Made by a program: the position numbers and the translations under genes. Below are positions 63,859 to 64,000 of a stretch of DNA of 64,000 bases, one piece after another. Within the stretch, counting starts at the first letter, position 1. Each line of letters starts with the position of its first letter. The notes below the pieces were generated by a model. It did no database searches. It worked only from the letters and a program-made list of their open reading frames with translations, and had not been told where the DNA came from. Source of the DNA: Dyella monticola (GTDB lineage Bacteria > Pseudomonadota > Gammaproteobacteria > Xanthomonadales > Rhodanobacteraceae); contig NZ_QRBE01000002.1 in assembly GCF_003363155.1 (NCBI RefSeq), positions 62,001 through 126,000 of the forward strand, written 5' to 3'.

Positions 63859-64000
63859 AAACATTTCTATCGCACGCGAATAGGGCGAGCCCCCGTGCGG
63901 AGTCCACGTCGACTGACCTCGATTCCGTTCAGGCCGCAACTGCACCGGTAGCCCGCGGCGAATGCACAGTCCGAGGGGATTCGCGAAAGCTATGTTGCAC

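Overview
The window looks like a chromosomal segment of a moderately high-GC gammaproteobacterium, most likely of the Xanthomonadales (Rhodanobacteraceae, Dyella/Luteibacter type). This is inferred from the gene families and from a gammaproteobacterial-type XerCD dif site at 36195-36222, which suggests that the replication terminus lies in this window. No rRNA, tRNA, CRISPR array or intact transposase was seen.

Layout. 0-15 kb: small metabolic genes. A LysR regulator diverges from a hydrolase / CMD-family / DJ-1 group; a class-3 lipase and a giant membrane patatin form a pair; a 998-residue secreted glycoside-hydrolase-like protein follows. 15.4-15.9 kb: one AT-richer DUF1801 gene followed exactly by a 59-bp attC site, i.e. 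a lone integron gene cassette. 16.8-29.9 kb: a tightly coupled biosynthetic operon with a Gfo/Idh/MocA dehydrogenase, two DegT-type aminotransferases, two NUDIX hydrolases, two HAD phosphatases, an FAD oxygenase, a membrane desaturase, an MTA-phosphorylase-like protein, a cytosolic solute-binding-like protein, an MFS exporter and a trehalose-synthase-family GT4. The dehydrogenase/aminotransferase/HAD set matches the logic of the Bacillus kanosamine (NtdCAB) route. Together with the TreT-like transferase it suggests an oxidised or otherwise decorated amino-trehalose-like product that is exported.

29.9-38 kb: sparse accessory DNA around dif. dif is flanked by two inverted arrays of about 20-bp boxes with matching 22/22/30-bp spacing. 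A GT25-GH16 fusion is interrupted on the left side, and a dicarboxylate/glutamate symporter has lost its C-terminal half on the right side.

39-53.3 kb: an ECF sigma / ChrR-type cupin anti-sigma pair followed by a classic singlet-oxygen/photo-oxidative lipid-remodelling regulon (lipocalins, acyl desaturase, flavin amine oxidase, DUF1365, two Cfa-like methyltransferases, DUF2878, DUF1295, GST), with a CheB-CheR-PAS-HWE kinase placed inside it. 53.3-64 kb: receiver-only response regulators, a His-rich small protein, a secreted beta-propeller protein, and many gene remnants: a receiver fragment, a pyrC 3' fragment, an integrase with two in-frame stops, a MAPEG remnant and a frameshifted crcB. A short motif, GTTATCGGGGGTA, often preceded by GATTAG, recurs in five intergenic or gene-end positions between 1.4 and 34 kb, all on the same strand.
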